Shown: positions 45,347 to 54,354, numbered from the stretch's first letter. The stretch: DNA of 64,000 nt from Aromatoleum evansii (GCF_012910805.1 NZ_WTVK01000003.1:102739-166738), one strand, 5' to 3'. Program-made: numbers and translations. Notes: a model not told the origin generated them from the letters alone.

Positions 45347-46419
45347 CGGACTGTAGTCGTCCCGCTTCGGTTCACACCGTGGGCGGCAGCTCGTGCGGGG
45401 CCGCCGGCCCGTTCATTGTCGGAGTGCGCCTCGTCGCTCTCCTCGGGCGCGCTGCGGATCAGGCCGCCGACGCCCATTCGCATGATGTCCTCGCGTGTCG
45501 GCGGGATGCCGGCCATCAGGCGCGGCAGGACGAGGTCGAGGCCGTTGCTCTTTCGCGAGCGGCCGCAGCCGGGGAGGATCACGACGGGCACGGCGCCGAT
45601 GCGACCGAGCACGAGCATGTTGCCGGGCTCCACGGGCATGCCGAAATGCTCGATCGTGCCACCGACCGCCGTGACCGCGGCGGGGGCGATGTCGTTGCGG
45701 TCCTTGGCGACAGTGGCGCCGCACACCATCACGAGCTCGCAGCCGGCCGCGAGCGCCTGGTGGAGCATGGATTCGAGGGCGTCGCGGCGGTGGGGGCCGC
45801 GCAGCGCGAGCGTGAGCCGCCCGCCGAGCGCCTCGACCCGCTCGCGCGTGACTTTCACCGTGGCGGCGAAGATCGAGTCCTTCATGCCGGGCAGTTCGGT
45901 CTGGATGAGCGCGGAGCGGCAGGGCTTGAGTTCGGCCACGGCGATCGGCGGCGTGCCGGCGGCGATCTCGCGGCAGGCGTCGAGCAGGCGCCGCGGTACG
46001 GCGAAGGGGATGATCTTCACGGTGGCGACGACCTGACCGGGGCGCACGACTGCATGTCGCGGCAGCGTTCCGATCGCGATGGCCTCGTCGAGCAGGTTCA
46101 TGCGGTCGATGCGTTCGGCGTCGATGCGCAGCACGCCGGATGCCGACGCGTGCAGGTTGCAGCGGCCGGCACGCGGCGCGCGCGTTTCCGTGTTGGGGCC
46201 GACGAGCAAGGCAGCGAGTTCCTCCGCTGCGGCGTCCTCGGCGACGTCGCCCGGGTCGAGCCGCGCGCCGGTAACGGTCGAGAAACCCTCGTCGTCGAGC
46301 AGATCGAGATCGAGCGCGGACAGCACGCGGCCCTTCTTCAGCGTCCGCCCGCCGAGCTTCAGTGTGTGGGCGAGCATCACGCCTTGGGCGGCGGCGAGGG
46401 GAAATTCGTCGAAGATCAT
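45343..46419 (-). CDS. Molybdopterin-binding domain protein (Mo enzyme maturation)
   Basis: A 358-residue protein whose C-terminal half is a MoCF/MoeA-type molybdopterin-binding domain (ELVMVCGATVAKDRNDIAPAAV, GMPVEPGNMLVLGRI, VVILPGCGRS). Such proteins accompany xanthine dehydrogenase and CO dehydrogenase type hydroxylases. It overlaps the MeaB-XdhC fusion and the NifU-like gene by four bases on each side, so the three are made together. Likely client: the Mo hydroxylase at 5258-9003. Confidence 0.82.
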   Translation of the reverse strand: MIFDEFPLAAAQGVMLAHTLKLGGRTLKKGRVLSALDLDLLDDEGFSTVTGARLDPGDVAEDAAAEELAALLVGPNTETRAPRAGRCNLHASASGVLRIDAERIDRMNLLDEAIAIGTLPRHAVVRPGQVVATVKIIPFAVPRRLLDACREIAAGTPPIAVAELKPCRSALIQTELPGMKDSIFAATVKVTRERVEALGGRLTLALRGPHRRDALESMLHQALAAGCELVMVCGATVAKDRNDIAPAAVTAVGGTIEHFGMPVEPGNMLVLGRIGAVPVVILPGCGRSRKSNGLDLVLPRLMAGIPPTREDIMRMGVGGLIRSAPEESDEAHSDNERAGGPARAAAHGVNRSGTTTVR

Positions 46420-48233
46420 TGCTGGTGCCTCGTCTGGATGACCTCTGCAAGGATCGCGACCGCGATCTCGGCCGGCGCGCGGCCGCCGAGGTCGAGGCCG
46501 ACCGGCGCGTGGATGCGCGGAATCGCATCACCGAGTCCCGCCTCCGTGAGCCGCGCGACGCGCTTCGCGTGCGTGCGCGTGCTGCCGAGCGAGCCGATGT
46601 AGAACGCGGGGCTCGCGAGCGCGATCGTCAGCGCCGGGTCGTCGAGCTTGGGGTCGTGCGTCAGCGTGATGACGGCGGTCTGGGCGTCGGGCTGCAGGCG
46701 TTCGAGCGCCTCGTCGGGCCATTCCGTCGACACCTCGACGTTCGGCAGCCGTTCGGGCGTCGCGAACGCGCGGCGCGGGTCGACGACCACGACGTCGAAG
46801 CCGGCGATAGCGGCCATCGGCGCGAGCGCCTGGGTGATGTGCACCGCGCCGACGATGATCATGCGCGGGGCGCCGACGTGGCAGCGGGCGAAGAGCGGCT
46901 CCTCAGTCGCGTCCTCATTTGCGTCCTTGGCTGCGGCGAGCGCGCCGCTGCGATTGGCCGCGAGGCGGGCACGCGTCTCCGCGAGTTGGGCGTCATCGAG
47001 CGCGAGCTCGCCTGCGACGGCGTCGTCGAAGACCAGCGCGTGTGCGCCGTCGGCGAGCCGGGTGACGAGCGCGACCGGCCGCTTCGCGCGCCGTGCCGCC
47101 AGCAGCGGCCCGAACAGCTCGTCATCGACGCGCTCGACGAGCACCTGCACGCGCCCGCCGCACGCCAGCCCCACTTCCCACGCCTGCTCGTCGCTGACAC
47201 CGAATTCCAGCAGCCGGGCCTTGCCGTCGGCGATCGAATCCTGCGCCTCGCCGATAACCGCACCCTCGATACAGCCGCCGGAGACCGAGCCGACGAAGGC
47301 ACCGCCCTGCTCCACCGCGAGATGGCTGCCCTCGGGCCGCGGCGATGAACCCCAGGTGCGCACGACGGTCGCGAGCGCGACGCCGCGGCCCTCCGCCCGC
47401 CAGCGCTCGACCTGGGCGAAGAGCTGGTCGTCCGTCGCCGGTGCGGACGGCGCTGCAAGCGCGGCCGCTTTCCGCCGTCGACCGACGCCCGCCACCCGCG
47501 CATGTTCGTCGATGCGATCGGCCAGCGCGGCCACGCCCTCGCCGCTCGTCGCCACCGTCGTCAGCACCGGCACCTCCCAGCCTGCGCCGTGTGCAGCGCC
47601 GCGCGCTTCGAGGTCGCGGACGGTGGCCGCGGCGACCGGCGAATCGGCCTTGTTCACCACGAGGATGTCGGCGATCTCGAGCACGCCGGCCTTGATCGCC
47701 TGCACCTCGTCGCCGAGCCCCGGCGCGCACACGACGACGCGCGTGTCGGCGAGCCGGGCGATCTCGACTTCCGACTGGCCGACGCCGACGGTCTCGACGA
47801 CGACGACGTCGAAGCCGGCCGCGTCGAAGAGGTCCACCGCGTGCGCCGTCTTCCGGGACAGGCCGCCGAGCTGGCCGCGCGACGACAGCGAGCGGATGAA
47901 GACGCGCTCGTCGCTGCCGTGAGCACCCATGCGCACGCGGTCGCCCAGCAGGGCGCCGCCGCTCACCGGGCTGGAGGGGTCGACGGCGACGACCGCGACG
48001 CGCCTGTCCCGCGCGAGCAATTCACCGAGCAAGGCGTTGATCAGGGTCGACTTGCCGGCGCCGGGCGCCCCGGTGATGCCGATGACGTGCGCGCGCCCGA
48101 CCCTGCCGGCGAGCGACGCGAGCAAGGCGTCGGCACCGGGGAGATCGTTCTCGATCGCAGTCAATGCACGCGCGAGCGCCGGGCGGGAACCGGCGGCAAT
48201 CGCATCGAAGTCCGGGCTGGGCGGCGGGGGCAT
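46416..48233 (-). CDS. MeaB-type GTPase fused to XdhC Mo-cofactor chaperone
   Basis: A single uninterrupted 605-residue frame. Residues 1-250 are a MeaB/ArgK G3E GTPase: Walker A GAPGAGKST (55-63), VDPSSP (85-90), ETVGVGQSE and NKAD (194-197). MeaB proteins load and protect adenosylcobalamin in acyl-CoA mutases. After a short Ala/Arg-rich linker (about 250-268) an XdhC domain follows: TWGSSPRPEGSHL, GSVSGGCIEG (315-324), GLACGG and a Rossmann end (IIVGAVHITQ near 460). XdhC inserts the sulfurated Mo cofactor. Both clients occur in the anaerobic operon at 1-10 kb. Confidence 0.9.
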   Translation of the reverse strand: MPPPPSPDFDAIAAGSRPALARALTAIENDLPGADALLASLAGRVGRAHVIGITGAPGAGKSTLINALLGELLARDRRVAVVAVDPSSPVSGGALLGDRVRMGAHGSDERVFIRSLSSRGQLGGLSRKTAHAVDLFDAAGFDVVVVETVGVGQSEVEIARLADTRVVVCAPGLGDEVQAIKAGVLEIADILVVNKADSPVAAATVRDLEARGAAHGAGWEVPVLTTVATSGEGVAALADRIDEHARVAGVGRRRKAAALAAPSAPATDDQLFAQVERWRAEGRGVALATVVRTWGSSPRPEGSHLAVEQGGAFVGSVSGGCIEGAVIGEAQDSIADGKARLLEFGVSDEQAWEVGLACGGRVQVLVERVDDELFGPLLAARRAKRPVALVTRLADGAHALVFDDAVAGELALDDAQLAETRARLAANRSGALAAAKDANEDATEEPLFARCHVGAPRMIIVGAVHITQALAPMAAIAGFDVVVVDPRRAFATPERLPNVEVSTEWPDEALERLQPDAQTAVITLTHDPKLDDPALTIALASPAFYIGSLGSTRTHAKRVARLTEAGLGDAIPRIHAPVGLDLGGRAPAEIAVAILAEVIQTRHQQ

Positions 48234-48344
48234 GGGCAGGTCTCGATCAGTGGGAGGTCGGCATTCGCTTGCACTGGCTCATGGGCGGGGGAAGTCTCCT
48301 TGCGGCGGATCGATGGTTTGCTCCGGACACGACCGCATCCCCGC

Positions 48345-48737
48345 TCAATGACGTGGAAAGACGAGTCCGAAGTCCTCGACGAAGTCCGCGAGGCCGGCGG
48401 CCTCCAGCCCGTCGAGGGACCTCAGCATGTAGGGATGGAGCCGGCCGCGACGCACGAGCTGGGGCACCTCCGCGAGGCCCTGCTCCAGCACCGCCGCGAG
48501 CGCATCGCCATCGGCCACGAGCAGCATCGCGACGTCGGCATCGAAGTCTCCACGGAAGTCGCGCAGCGCGACGCTGGCGCCGGACGCGGTGCCCCGCCAG
48601 ACGAGGACCCGGCCGCTGCGCGCGGAGAAATCGTCCTTCGTCAGCACGCCGACGGACGCGTCGGCCGCGGCGAGCCCCTCGCGATCCAGCATCGCCTTCC
48701 ACGCCGTGCAGTCGAGCACCTCAACGGCCGTTTCCAT
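48345..48737 (-). CDS. Hypothetical protein, 130 residues
   Basis: I do not recognise this protein. It is acidic, has no signal peptide or membrane segment, and reads like a small alpha/beta domain (RGTASGASVALRDFRGDFDADVAMLLV). It starts nine bases after the RidA gene ends and is followed by the MeaB-XdhC fusion, so it belongs to the maturation operon. High GC and codon pattern match its neighbours, which supports a real gene. Confidence 0.65.
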   Translation of the reverse strand: METAVEVLDCTAWKAMLDREGLAAADASVGVLTKDDFSARSGRVLVWRGTASGASVALRDFRGDFDADVAMLLVADGDALAAVLEQGLAEVPQLVRRGRLHPYMLRSLDGLEAAGLADFVEDFGLVFPRH

Positions 48738-48746
48738 CGCGTGCTC

Positions 48747-49139
48747 CTAGGCGGGCAACATCGCCGTCACTTCGATCTCGATCTTCGCGCCGTGCTCGAC
48801 GAAGCCGGCGACCTGCAAGGCCGTCATCGCCGGGAAATGCTTGCCGATCAGCTCACGATAGACCGCGCCGATCTCGGCGAGGCGCGCGTTGTATTCCGCC
48901 GCATCGCCGAGATACCAGTTCATGCGCACGATGTTCGACGGCTGCGCGTCGGCCTGCGCGAGGATCGCGACGATGTTGGTCAGCGCCTGGCGGACCTGGC
49001 CGACGAGGTCGTCGGTCTGGAACTTCTCGTTCTCGTCCCAGCCGACCTGGCCGGCGACGAACACCATGCGGCCGCTCGTGACGACGCCGTTCGAATAGCC
49101 TTTCGGGCGAACCCAGCCGGGCGGTTGCAGGAATTGCAT
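48747..49139 (-). CDS. RidA/YjgF-family protein, second copy
   Basis: A 130-residue RidA-fold protein closely related to the abm-cluster copy at 15379: both share [16 protein letters not shown] near the start and FPAMTA in place of FPARSC, thus lacking the arginine of active deaminases. The ATG at 49139 has GAGGAGAACGAG upstream; the longer reading has no signal. It follows the OYE-type reductase gene. Role unknown; a reactive enamine or imine intermediate is a possible ligand. Confidence 0.85.
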   Translation of the reverse strand: MQFLQPPGWVRPKGYSNGVVTSGRMVFVAGQVGWDENEKFQTDDLVGQVRQALTNIVAILAQADAQPSNIVRMNWYLGDAAEYNARLAEIGAVYRELIGKHFPAMTALQVAGFVEHGAKIEIEVTAMLPA

Positions 49140-49206
49140 GTCTCGTTCTCCTCGGTGTTGGGGGGTGATGCGGCCGCCATCCGGCGGCCGCTTGTTCATC
49201 GAGTGC

Positions 49207-51177
49207 TCAGATCCGCACGCCGAGCCGATACCCCTCGTGGATCGATGCGTCGAGTCCGCGCGGTATCACCGCGTCGCCGGCGCCGTGCAGCTCGTCCACC
49301 ATCCACTGAAATTCGTGGAAGAGGTCGTGGTTCGCCTTGCGCGGCCCGGACACGAGCACCGTGTCGGCCTCGACGAAGGTCTCCTCGCCTTTCGCGTTGC
49401 GGATCATCGCGCCCTCGCCGGTGACGCCGACGAGCATCGACGACGTCAGCGTGCGGATCTCGAGTTCCTCGATCCACGCCGAGTGGCGCCACTTGAAGGA
49501 CGGCATGACGTCGCCGGCGATGCGCTTGTCTTCCTCGACGATGACGACCTCGTGGCCCTGCTTGCACAGCGATTCGGCCAGCGTCAGCCCGATCTTGCCC
49601 GCGCCGACCATGACGATGCGCTTGCCCGGCTTCGCCTTGCCGGTCGCGACGTCGAGCGCATCGACGAGCTTGTCGTGGCCCGGGATGTGGCGGTAGGCGT
49701 TCATGTCGGTGCGCGAACCGGCGGCGACGATGCAGACATCGAACTGGTGCAGGATGCTGCGCATGAACTTGGCATTGGCCTCGGTGTTGAAGCGCACGTC
49801 GATCTCCATCTTGCGCGCCATCGTCTCGTAGTACTTGATCACCGAGATCAGGTCGTCGGGCCGCGCGAGGTCGTTCGACGCGTAGCCGACGAGGCTGCCG
49901 CCGATGCGGTCGCCCTTCTCGAACACGGTGACGTCGTGGCCGCGGCGTTTCGCGGTGATCGCGGCCTCCATGCCGGCGGGACCGGCGCCGATGATCATGA
50001 TCTTCTTCTTCACCGCCGCGGGCGTGACGTGGTATTCCGGCTCGACCTCGTGGCCCAGCGTGGGGTTCATCGCGCAGGTGTAGGGCAGATCGCGGAAAAG
50101 CCGCGACAGGCAGTTGAGTGAGCCGATGCAGCGCCGCACCTCGTCGAGCCGGTCCTCGGCCGCCTTGTGCAGCAGCTCGGGGTCGGCGAGCATCGGACGG
50201 CACACTTCCCAGTAGTCGAAGACGCCGTCGGCGATGCACTGGTTGGCCATCACCGGGTCGGGCAGGCGGTTGCCGAAGGTGATCAGCGTGTTCGGGAACA
50301 GCTTCTTCGCCTTCGCCGAGAGGTAGTTCCAGTGACCGGGCGCGACGTCGCGGCCGATCGACGATTCGGGCGCCTCCTGCCAGCCGACCGTCACCGAGAT
50401 CATGTCGACGCCGCAGTCGACCGCCTGCTGCATCAGCTCGAAGCACTCGTCCTCGCTGTTGCCGCCCCAGCGGTCCATCAGTTCCGCGCCGTTCAGGCGC
50501 ACGACGAGCGGATGCTCGGGGGTGGCCTGCTTGATCGAGTCGATGAGCTCGCGCATGAAGCGGCCGCGGTTCTCGATCGAGCCGCCGTATTCGTCGGTGC
50601 GCTGGTTGGTGAAGCGCGAGTTGAAGTTCGCGAGCAGGTAGCCCATGAAGCTCGTGACTTCTGTGCCGTCGAAACCGGCGCGGATCGCGCGCTTCGCGGC
50701 GTCGGCGTGCTGCATGACGATCGCGCGGATCTGCTCCTTCGTCAGCTCGCGCGGCGGACGGAAGTGCGGCAGCGTCTGCGGCACCACCGACGGCTGGATG
50801 CAGTAGCCGAGGTCGATGCCGCCGTAGCGGCCGGCGTGCAGGATCTGCTGGATCGCCACGGCCCCGTTGTCGTGGATGTACTGCGCGATGGTCTCAAACT
50901 GCGGCAGGAACTTGTCGTCGAAGATCGCGACCTGGCGGAAGTAGGCCTTGCCCTCGCCCAGCGGATCGGGATACGCACCCTGGTTGGTGATGATGCCGGC
51001 GCCGGTGCCGGCGATGACGCGCGTCCGGGCGAGCTCGCGCGGGGTGATGTAGCCGTCGCGCGTGTTGTAGTTGGACACGCAGCAGGCGCCGTACTTGACC
51101 ATGTTCTTGGTCTCGTACTTGCCGATCTTGCCGGGCTTGAACAGGTGGGGGAGCTTGAGCTCGCCGGGTCGCTTCAT
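49207..51177 (-). CDS. OYE-type FMN/FAD oxidoreductase of the 2,4-dienoyl-CoA reductase family
   Basis: A 656-residue enzyme: N-terminal OYE barrel (HLFKPGKIGKYETKNMVKYG, NQRTDEYGGSIENRGRF), an iron-sulfur region near residue 350, then FAD/NAD domains (IIGAGPAGMEAA, VMVGAGKIGLTLAESL). In 2,4-dienoyl-CoA reductase the cluster ligands read C-x2-C-x3-C-x11-C. Here CIGSLNC and a later YTC leave three cysteines with changed spacing and a serine for one ligand. The substrate is not evident; a CoA-bound cyclic enone or dienoyl would fit. GGAGACCACG precedes the ATG. Confidence 0.82.
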   Translation of the reverse strand: MKRPGELKLPHLFKPGKIGKYETKNMVKYGACCVSNYNTRDGYITPRELARTRVIAGTGAGIITNQGAYPDPLGEGKAYFRQVAIFDDKFLPQFETIAQYIHDNGAVAIQQILHAGRYGGIDLGYCIQPSVVPQTLPHFRPPRELTKEQIRAIVMQHADAAKRAIRAGFDGTEVTSFMGYLLANFNSRFTNQRTDEYGGSIENRGRFMRELIDSIKQATPEHPLVVRLNGAELMDRWGGNSEDECFELMQQAVDCGVDMISVTVGWQEAPESSIGRDVAPGHWNYLSAKAKKLFPNTLITFGNRLPDPVMANQCIADGVFDYWEVCRPMLADPELLHKAAEDRLDEVRRCIGSLNCLSRLFRDLPYTCAMNPTLGHEVEPEYHVTPAAVKKKIMIIGAGPAGMEAAITAKRRGHDVTVFEKGDRIGGSLVGYASNDLARPDDLISVIKYYETMARKMEIDVRFNTEANAKFMRSILHQFDVCIVAAGSRTDMNAYRHIPGHDKLVDALDVATGKAKPGKRIVMVGAGKIGLTLAESLCKQGHEVVIVEEDKRIAGDVMPSFKWRHSAWIEELEIRTLTSSMLVGVTGEGAMIRNAKGEETFVEADTVLVSGPRKANHDLFHEFQWMVDELHGAGDAVIPRGLDASIHEGYRLGVRI

Positions 51178-51248
51178 CGTGGTCTCCTCGTCAATTCGGT
51201 GTGGCTGGAAGGTCGTTCTGATCGTCGTTCAATCGTCGGTCGGCCGTT

Positions 51249-51488
51249 TCAGGCGGGGACCGCGCTGCGCGGCGCCTGCACCGGCGGCAGCGTCGCGATG
51301 AAGTCGCGCAGGCTCTCGCCCCGCATCTCGCGGATGCACCCGAGCACGTCGCCGAGCGACGACGCGCACACGCAGGAACAGGCGGCGGGAAAAACGAAGC
51401 CGCTGCGCTCCGAGGTTTCTCCCGTCATGGAGGCCTCCTCTTCCTGGAGCTCCTGAACCAATGCCATCACATTTCCCAGTGCTGTCAT
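51249..51488 (-). CDS. Small hypothetical protein with CSCVC motif
   Basis: A 79-residue frame from ATG 51488, with an excellent ribosome site (GAGGAGAAC). After a helical, glutamate-rich start (ALVQELQEEEAS) comes AACSCVCASSLGDVLGC with four cysteines in about 17 residues. No family recognised; a small metal- or cluster-binding partner of the reductase encoded 71 bases downstream is a possibility. It would be the first gene of the operon that runs to 44924. Confidence 0.6.
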   Translation of the reverse strand: MTALGNVMALVQELQEEEASMTGETSERSGFVFPAACSCVCASSLGDVLGCIREMRGESLRDFIATLPPVQAPRSAVPA

Positions 51489-51701
51489 GTTGTTCTCCTC
51501 GAACGAATCGGCCCGGATCGCTGCAGCCGTTGTACGTGGAGTCAATGTATCGGGCCGTTCCCGGCGAATCCCCCCCCACCCGGTATGGGTCGGACGAGGG
51601 GGATTCGGTGGATGCGAAAAGCATCGGATTCACGCGCACGAGCGCACTCCTCCCGCATGCGCGGGCAAGTCTTGTTGCATGTTCAGCCGGTCAGGGTCGG
51701 C

Positions 51702-52712
51702 TCAGGCCAGCGCCCTCTCCCGCGTGCGCGACGGCGACTCGCCGAACCTCGCCTTGTAGGCGTTTGCGAAATGACCGAGGTGGTGGAAACCCCAGCGCGT
51801 CGCGATACAGGTCACGGTCTTCTCGGCGGACGCCGGATCGCGCAGCTCGTCATGCACGCGCTGCATGCGCACCGATTTCAGGTAGGCCATCGGCGTGGTG
51901 TTGCGGAACTCGCGAAAACCCGCGAACAGCGCGCTCGTGCTGACATTGGCGTACGCGGCGAGATCGCCGACGGTCAGGTCCTGGTCGGCGTGCGCGTCGA
52001 TGTATTCCTCGACGCGGCGCACGTGGCGCGGCGCGATCGACTGCGGCGGGCTCAGGAGTTCGTCGCGATAGTTGTGCGGCTGGATCATCAGCAACGTGGT
52101 GACGAGCAGGTGCTCGATCTGCGCCGCGGCGAGCGAGGAGGCGAGCATCGGCGACTGATGCTCCAGTTCCGACACAAGGTAGGACACCAGGGCCTGCCAA
52201 CTCACGCCGCCCTGGCTCGACATCGTCAGACCGAGCCCGAATTCGAGCGGCTTGCGCAACGGGTGGCCGAGATGCTGCGCGCAGACGTTTTCCAGCAGCT
52301 GACGGTCGATCTTGACCATGAGTTGGTCGCACTCGTCGTAGATCGTCTCGGTCAGCGGCAGCGTCGGCGTGACGACCGAGGCGAGGTCCGGCGTGGAGTG
52401 GATCTTCTGCCCGCCGCAGCAGACGTCTGCGTGACCCGACATCGGCATCATCACGAGCAGGAAATCGTTCAGGCATCCCGCATCGATCGCGACGGTCGCC
52501 CCGTAACCCAGGCGGTTGACCGAAACGCCGCGGATGGGCGCGTGCTGCATGCGGGTGTTCACGCGGCTGTCGCAGCCGGCGAATTTCAGGTCGTGCGGGC
52601 AGAACACGCCCGCCACGCGGTTTCGGGCCTCGTCGAGATCCTGCGTGTGGAAAAGCGTGAAACGGGAGAGCACATCGCGCCCTCCCAGCGACGTCATCAA
52701 CGCCTGGGTCAT
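51702..52712 (-). CDS. AraC-family transcriptional regulator
   Basis: A 336-residue AraC regulator with an N-terminal AraC_binding_2-like domain (residues 1-200) and a C-terminal double helix-turn-helix (VGDLAAYANVSTSALFAGFREFRNTTPMAYLKSVRMQRV, ATRWGFHHLGHFANAYKARFGESPSRTRER). The ATG at 52712 follows GGAGGAGGAG; the longer reading from 52766 is less likely. It stands between the pad operon and the maturation operon, both on the same strand, and could activate either one. Aromatic acids are usual effectors of this subfamily. Confidence 0.88.
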   Translation of the reverse strand: MTQALMTSLGGRDVLSRFTLFHTQDLDEARNRVAGVFCPHDLKFAGCDSRVNTRMQHAPIRGVSVNRLGYGATVAIDAGCLNDFLLVMMPMSGHADVCCGGQKIHSTPDLASVVTPTLPLTETIYDECDQLMVKIDRQLLENVCAQHLGHPLRKPLEFGLGLTMSSQGGVSWQALVSYLVSELEHQSPMLASSLAAAQIEHLLVTTLLMIQPHNYRDELLSPPQSIAPRHVRRVEEYIDAHADQDLTVGDLAAYANVSTSALFAGFREFRNTTPMAYLKSVRMQRVHDELRDPASAEKTVTCIATRWGFHHLGHFANAYKARFGESPSRTRERALA

Positions 52713-52902
52713 CTTGCTCCTCCTCCTCCGGTGTGTATTCCGTGCCTTGTTATCGGTGCCAGGCATCGGAATCGTGCGAACGCGTGCGATCTGCGCCGTC
52801 GTACACGTCTTGTTCAGCGTCTATCGTCGAACCTCCTGTTGCTTCAGGTGAGGTGGCCGCACCGACTTGGACCTCGGCGCGCGCGAGGGGAGTCGGTCAA
52901 TG

Positions 52903-52921
52903 TATACAGTATCCCTGTATA
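52903..52921. promoter_or_regulatory. Palindrome TATACAG-N5-CTGTATA upstream of the AraC gene
   Basis: Perfect 7-base arms around TATCC, 190 bases before the AraC start and 35 bases after the end of padI. It looks like an operator for a dimeric regulator. No T run follows, so it is not a typical terminator. Confidence 0.45.
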
Positions 52922-52955
52922 ACCTTGTGCATAGTAGGGCCGGGCGCGGGGACCG

Positions 52956-54350
52956 TTACTGATCCAGGTCAACTGCCATCAAATCAGATTGACGTCCAAC
53001 TACCTGTCGGCCCTCGCACGGTTGCATTGCGGCCAGTTCGCGCAGCACCTGCGCCTGCTCGGCGACGTGCCGCTCGATGTGCGCGATCTGCGCGGCGTCG
53101 AGGTGGCGGAACTTGCCGAGCAGCTTGAGGTAATCCGTGACCGGCAGCGGATCGTCGATGTCGCGCGAGAGCGTAAGCCCCTGCTCGCGGCGGTACTCCC
53201 ACAGCACGGCGAAGTTCGTCTCCACGGCCGTGCGCGCGACCTCGATGTTGCTCGCCGACGGGAAGCGCCAGCCCGACGTACAGGGCGAATACAGGTGCAG
53301 GTAGGCGAAGCCGCGTTCGGAGGCTTCGAGCGCCGCCTCCAGCTTCGCGTAGAAGTCTTCCATGAACGCAGTCGAGGCCGTCGCGACGTATTCGCAGCCA
53401 TGCCACATCATCAGCAGCGGCAGGTTCTTGGCGTCCTGCGCCTTGCCGCGAGCGCTGTCGCCGATGGGCGTCGTCGCCGTCCACGCGCCGTAGGTAGTGC
53501 TGCCCGAACGCTGCGCGCCGGTGTTCATGTAGCCTTCGTTGTCGACGCAGACGAAGAGGATCTGTTCGCCGCGCTCGGCCGCGCCCGACAGCGACTGGAA
53601 GCCGACGTCACCCGCGCCGCCGTCGCCGGCCAGCGCAAGCGCCGTCACGTTGCGGCCCTTGCGCTTGTGCTGCCGGCGGATGCCGGTGAGCATCGACGCG
53701 GTGTTCGTGAGCAGCGGATGGAAGACGGGGACCTTGCAGCCGAGCATGCCGTTGTAGCCGACCGAGCCCATGCCCGGGATGCAGCCCGGCGGCGTCGCGA
53801 GCACGGTATTCGGCCCGACGCGACGCAGCGTGTGGCGCATGATGAGCTCCGTGTTGCAGCCCTGGCAGCCGCCGAGTCCCGGCACGAACAGGTCCTCGAG
53901 TTCGCCCCAGCGGTTGTAAACATTCGCCGCCGTCACGTAGCGAAGGGCTCCGCGTGCGCAGGCGGAAACGCATTGCGGGGCCCCTGCGTGCTGGTCACTG
54001 CACTGGTCGCATTTGACGACGTGGCCTTCGGCGGGGCTGAACGCGATGCCGCCGAAGGTGCAGCCTGCGGTGCAGATCAGGCAATTCACGCAGCGTTCGG
54101 CATCCCACGCGACGATGCCGTCGTCGCCCTTCGCGAGCGCCGCCGCCGGACACACCGACGCGCAACGTGGGTCGCCGCACTGGCGGCACTGGGCGATGCC
54201 CCAGCTTCCGCTCTCCTCGTCGCGGACGATGCGAATCCGGGATTGGGCGGATGATCCATCCGTCGATTTCGCGCTCGCGCAGGCGCTCATGCACTCGCCG
54301 CAGCCGTCGCAGCGCGTGGCGTCGAAGGCGATGGTAGGGGTCGCGCTCAT
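52956..54350 (-). CDS. padI: Phenylglyoxylate dehydrogenase, TPP-binding beta subunit
   Basis: A 464-residue subunit with an N-terminal polyferredoxin part (CDGCGECMSAC, CRQCGDPRCASVCP, CVNCLICTAGC, CDQC) and a C-terminal thiamine-diphosphate domain (GDGGAGDVGFQSL...VCVDNEGYMNTG). The set of five genes here matches PadE-F-G-H-I of Azoarcus evansii in order and size. The enzyme oxidises phenylglyoxylate with CoA and NAD+ to benzoyl-CoA, CO2 and NADH. It starts four bases after padH ends. Confidence 0.9.
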   Translation of the reverse strand: MSATPTIAFDATRCDGCGECMSACASAKSTDGSSAQSRIRIVRDEESGSWGIAQCRQCGDPRCASVCPAAALAKGDDGIVAWDAERCVNCLICTAGCTFGGIAFSPAEGHVVKCDQCSDQHAGAPQCVSACARGALRYVTAANVYNRWGELEDLFVPGLGGCQGCNTELIMRHTLRRVGPNTVLATPPGCIPGMGSVGYNGMLGCKVPVFHPLLTNTASMLTGIRRQHKRKGRNVTALALAGDGGAGDVGFQSLSGAAERGEQILFVCVDNEGYMNTGAQRSGSTTYGAWTATTPIGDSARGKAQDAKNLPLLMMWHGCEYVATASTAFMEDFYAKLEAALEASERGFAYLHLYSPCTSGWRFPSASNIEVARTAVETNFAVLWEYRREQGLTLSRDIDDPLPVTDYLKLLGKFRHLDAAQIAHIERHVAEQAQVLRELAAMQPCEGRQVVGRQSDLMAVDLDQ

Positions 54351-54354
54351 TGAT

